Assembly (NCBI GenBank): GCA_013330765.1
Contig: DUHU01000194.1
Location: forward strand, 1-9,076
DNA from: Candidatus Poseidoniaceae archaeon
GTDB lineage: Archaea > Thermoplasmatota > Poseidoniia > Poseidoniales > Poseidoniaceae
Length of the DNA: 9,076 bases
Direction of reading: 5' to 3'
The notes below the pieces were generated by a model that did no database searches, was not told where the DNA came from, and saw only the letters and a program-made list of their open reading frames with translations. Numbering within the stretch: the stretch's first letter is position 1; every line of letters starts with the position of its first letter. The translations under genes and the position numbers were made by a program. Below, piece by piece: positions 6,893-9,076 of the stretch.

Positions 6893-8244
6893 GGACGAAC
6901 CTCGCTTGCGGGCAGGTGAGTGTGCAGGTCGCCAATCGTTCGAACAAGGTCGTCTTCAACGCGTTCCAGCAACGATGGCGAGAGCGGCCGGTCCGTCGTG
7001 CGAACCCGCTCGCGAACGTGGTCGAGGGTCACCTCGCCGTGCGCGTTGCACAGCCACGTGGCCAACTCACGTCCAAAGGCCTGCACGGCGGCGTCTTGGG
7101 GGGGTTCGTTCAACGGCGATGCCGTCCATCCTTCCGACAAGGTGGCCAGCGTGTGGTGCACCAAACTTCGGAAGTCCGATTGTGCCGCAACGGCCAACTG
7201 GGTTTCCAACTGCCGTTCGAGGCGGTCAAGCTCAAGCTTGGCTTTGTCGAGGAGCGCCGGTCGATCGATGGCTGCATCGAGCCCGTGCGCTTGCCGAATC
7301 CAGTGGTTCATGCCCATCAGGGTCTGGCCGGGATGCAATCCGTCCTCGTCGATGGAGGGTGGCCATGAGAAATCCATGACCGTCAGGGGTGCTTCCGTCG
7401 GGATCGGGCGGTCGCTGCCGTAGGTCGGCGTCGCCACCCTCAGGGTCGAGATCACCAAAGGAACCCGTGGTGGTGCCTTGGTCCATCCTTCGAAATCGAT
7501 GAACGCCACCTTGTCGCTGAGATGGCCCAAGCGGTCTCGGGCACGCTCGGGTTGCCGGCTGACCACCGTAACGGGAATGTCACGTTCGAGCAAAGCCTCC
7601 ACCGCTTTTCGCCCCATGTCCCCGGATCCGAGAACGACGCAACCACCGAGTTGTTCGGTGTTCATCATGTCGTCAAGCGACAGGGTTGCAAGGTTGAGCA
7701 TCGAAGCCGTGGTTCGGGTAAAACCGAGGTGCTTTCGCACCAAGCGACTGGCCCAGACGACGTGCTCCAAGAGGCGTACGAGTTCGGCGTCCATGGCCTC
7801 GAATTGCCGGTGGCGTTCAATGGCCGTACGCATTTGGCCAAGCACCTGAAGTTCGCCCAACACGAAGGCATCCAAGCCACTTGCGACCATCACCAGGTGC
7901 TCCCATGCCTCCTTTCCAGAGAATTCGACCGCCCCTTCCAGAGCGAGGCCTGACACGCGTTCCACGACCGTTCTGAGGTCTTCTGCACCGTCGGACATGC
8001 CGGCGTAGACCACGCGATTGCACGTGGACATCTCAAACACACCACGTCCATGGTTCGAGGCCAAGTCTTGGAGGAAACGCTCGCGTTCTTGCGTATTGAA
8101 CGCCTCGGTGGTGAGGGATTGAATGGTTTTGAGGGTCGGTGCCGACATCCGCAAGGTCACGACCGACAATCGATCCAGCGGCGTGACTGCGGCATGAGAC
8201 ATGACCACGTCGGCGCTGTTGGTTTGGCCTCGTGGGAATGGCAT
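6889..8244 (-). CDS. hemA: Glutamyl-tRNA reductase
   Basis: Reduces glutamyl-tRNA(Glu) with NADPH to glutamate-1-semialdehyde, the first committed and usually rate-controlling step of C5 tetrapyrrole synthesis. The protein is 451 residues from the ATG at 8244, slightly long for the family (about 410-435). Seen: the catalytic cysteine in MSTCNRVVYAG (Cys75), VMVASGLDAFVLGELQVLGQMR (118-139, the family's ASGLdSm.lGE.QILGQ block), the KHLGFTRTTAS segment (171-181), and the NADPH Rossmann loop VVLGSGDMGRKAVEALL (203-219). The C-terminal dimerisation helix region is divergent. The first 14 residues do not resemble the family, and Met15 (8202) would give a more typical N-terminus but has no visible ribosome site. 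The ATG at 8244 has AGGG 7 nt upstream. It is the first hem gene and follows selO by 94 bases. Confidence 0.94.
   Translation of the reverse strand: MPFPRGQTNSADVVMSHAAVTPLDRLSVVTLRMSAPTLKTIQSLTTEAFNTQERERFLQDLASNHGRGVFEMSTCNRVVYAGMSDGAEDLRTVVERVSGLALEGAVEFSGKEAWEHLVMVASGLDAFVLGELQVLGQMRTAIERHRQFEAMDAELVRLLEHVVWASRLVRKHLGFTRTTASMLNLATLSLDDMMNTEQLGGCVVLGSGDMGRKAVEALLERDIPVTVVSRQPERARDRLGHLSDKVAFIDFEGWTKAPPRVPLVISTLRVATPTYGSDRPIPTEAPLTVMDFSWPPSIDEDGLHPGQTLMGMNHWIRQAHGLDAAIDRPALLDKAKLELDRLERQLETQLAVAAQSDFRSLVHHTLATLSEGWTASPLNEPPQDAAVQAFGRELATWLCNAHGEVTLDHVRERVRTTDRPLSPSLLERVEDDLVRTIGDLHTHLPASEVRP
6900..6903 (-). promoter_or_regulatory. hemCD Shine-Dalgarno GAGG
   Basis: GAGG lies 7 nt before the ATG at 6892-6890, inside the 3' end of hemA. 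It has the same spacing as the other internal starts of the cluster. Confidence 0.7.
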
Positions 8245-8338
8245 GGCCTAACCCTAACCCTTGCCCCATGGTGACCCTCTTCAATTGTCTCATTCCGCCT
8301 GACCCAAGAGCGCACCCGGAGTGAACGCCCAGCTCACA
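8245..8338 (-). other. selO-hemA intergenic region (possible operon leader)
   Basis: This is the only gap of note in the window, 94 bases. It holds a weak hairpin (8310-8328: two 3-bp stem halves with a 2-nt bulge and 5-nt loop) with no T tract, so not a convincing terminator. It also has an out-of-frame ATG at 8269 with GAGGG just upstream, and the tandem repeat near 8247-8262. I could not find a convincing -35/-10 pair on the minus strand, so whether the hem genes have their own promoter here or are read through from selO is open. Confidence 0.4.
8247..8262. repeat. Short telomere-like CCCTAA tandem repeat
   Basis: The plus strand reads CCTAACCCTAACCCTT, about two and a half units of the 6-mer CCCTAA (GGGTTA on the minus strand). 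It sits immediately before the hemA ATG at 8244, so its AGGG units fall where a ribosome site would be. The repeat itself is plain to see. Its function is not known, and it is short enough to be chance or simple slippage. Confidence 0.6.
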
Positions 8339-9076
8339 TCAACTTGAGCAGGAAAGCATCGAGCACCCGGGGCGTGTCATGGCCCAATCGGGACGGGGTC
8401 CTGACCACCATGCGTCAGCATCGCCGGGAAGGCGCTCGTAAGGCTGCGTCAAGCGCAATGCCAAAGCTTCCGCCTTGGTCCAATCGCCGCGCTCGGCGTC
8501 GTCGATGGCGAGCTGGAGCACCCAATTTCGGACGGTGAAGGTCGGAACCGTTCGTTGCATCGTCACCGTGTCGGGCGCCCCCGCTGTGCGTTCTTGCCAT
8601 TGTCCAAACCAGGCGTTGATCGCCGCCAGGTCTGGCTCTGCGCCATAAATCAGGCCTGCCTCGTGCAGGGCTTCGGCCGTGGTCACGCCCTCGGCCATGT
8701 GCCGAAGCATCGGCACGTGATCGACCTCCGACGCGTGCATGATGAGTTGGAGGTCACGAACGAGCGTCTCGTCCTCTTCGGCCCACGCCGTGAGTCCAAG
8801 GCGTTCGACCCATGCCTGCTTGCGGGCGTTTCGGTAGGCCTCTCGGTAGGCGTCGAGCACCCCATGGAGTGGTTCAGGGTCGTCCATGGCGAACGCGACG
8901 GCTTCGAGCAAGCGGGCCACGTTCCAGCCCACCACGTCAGGTTGGGCAGCGAACCGGTAACGCCGGCCGGGCAAATCGGTGGTGTTGGGCGTCCATGTTG
9001 GATCGTGCGCCTCAAGCCATCCGAAGGGCCCGTAGTCGATGGTCAGGCCGTGGATGGACATGTTGTCGGTGTTCAT
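8339..9076 (-). CDS. selO: Protein adenylyltransferase SelO (YdiU family), C-terminal part
   Basis: SelO is a pseudokinase-fold enzyme that transfers AMP from ATP to Ser, Thr or Tyr of target proteins, linked to oxidative stress. Only the last 246 codons including the stop are in the window; the N-terminal half lies beyond the right edge, so the Met at 9076 is internal. The edge falls inside the hallmark NTDNMSI-x-GLTIDYGPFGW block. From the known Pseudomonas syringae structure I match Asp4 to the catalytic base (252), and Asn5 and Asp14 to the Mg ligands (253, 262). Further matches are GRRYRFAAQP, FTVRNWVLQLAI and the terminal SCSS, the position where animal SelO carries selenocysteine. The only cysteines here are the two near the C-terminus (C238 and C243 of the fragment). 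It is on the same strand as hemA and may be co-transcribed. Confidence 0.94.
   Translation of the reverse strand: MNTDNMSIHGLTIDYGPFGWLEAHDPTWTPNTTDLPGRRYRFAAQPDVVGWNVARLLEAVAFAMDDPEPLHGVLDAYREAYRNARKQAWVERLGLTAWAEEDETLVRDLQLIMHASEVDHVPMLRHMAEGVTTAEALHEAGLIYGAEPDLAAINAWFGQWQERTAGAPDTVTMQRTVPTFTVRNWVLQLAIDDAERGDWTKAEALALRLTQPYERLPGDADAWWSGPRPDWAMTRPGCSMLSCSS

Noticed and set aside
8310..8328. Hairpin after selO as an intrinsic terminator
   Set aside because: The stem is two 3-bp halves with a bulge, and no T tract follows on the minus strand.
8245..8338. A sigma-70-type promoter for hemA
   Set aside because: TTGGGT and GACAAT-like hexamers occur, but not with acceptable spacing to each other, so I cannot support a promoter call.

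Overview
The window is a stretch of bacterial chromosome at roughly 60% G+C (judged by eye). All supportable genes lie on the minus strand, so they read right to left. It is almost entirely a heme (tetrapyrrole) biosynthesis cluster. In transcription order: the 3' part of selO (8339-9076, entering from the right edge), a 94-base gap, then hemA (6889-8244), a hemC-hemD fusion (5192-6892), hemB (4218-5201), hemL (2926-4221), hemE (1898-2929), hemF (990-1898) and a protoporphyrinogen oxidase gene (2-985) that runs off the left edge without a stop. The last gene has no in-window stop, but its reading frame stays open for 328 codons and carries a clear FAD-binding motif.

Together the genes encode every enzyme from glutamyl-tRNA to protoporphyrin IX by the C5 route: glutamyl-tRNA reductase (HemA), glutamate-1-semialdehyde aminotransferase (HemL), porphobilinogen synthase (HemB), porphobilinogen deaminase plus uroporphyrinogen-III synthase (HemCD), uroporphyrinogen decarboxylase (HemE), oxygen-dependent coproporphyrinogen oxidase (HemF) and protoporphyrinogen oxidase. 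Only ferrochelatase is not seen, and it could lie beyond the left edge. HemF followed by a flavin protoporphyrinogen oxidase means the protoporphyrin-dependent branch and points to an aerobic organism.

The genes are packed as one translationally coupled operon. Junctions are ATGA (hemA/hemCD), a 10-nt overlap (hemCD/hemB), GTGA (hemB/hemL), TTGA (hemL/hemE), TGATG (hemE/hemF) and a 4-nt gap (hemF/oxidase). Four of the internal starts have GGAGG or GAGG exactly 7 nt upstream. This spacing moves the hemB and hemF starts downstream of the longest open frame, and the GTGA overlap does the same for hemL.

Taxonomy is uncertain. An uninterrupted hem cluster with HemL and HemF is reminiscent of some Bacteroidota and other Gram-negative groups, but the strong Shine-Dalgarno use is unlike typical Flavobacteriia. 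I would say only an aerobic, moderately high-GC bacterium. I see no mobile element, CRISPR array, RNA gene or defence system, and no wholly new system. The points worth a second look are the compact operon, the HemC-HemD fusion with an altered third HemC domain, the divergent protoporphyrinogen oxidase, SelO's missing regulatory cysteine, and the ambiguous hemA 5' end with a telomere-like repeat.
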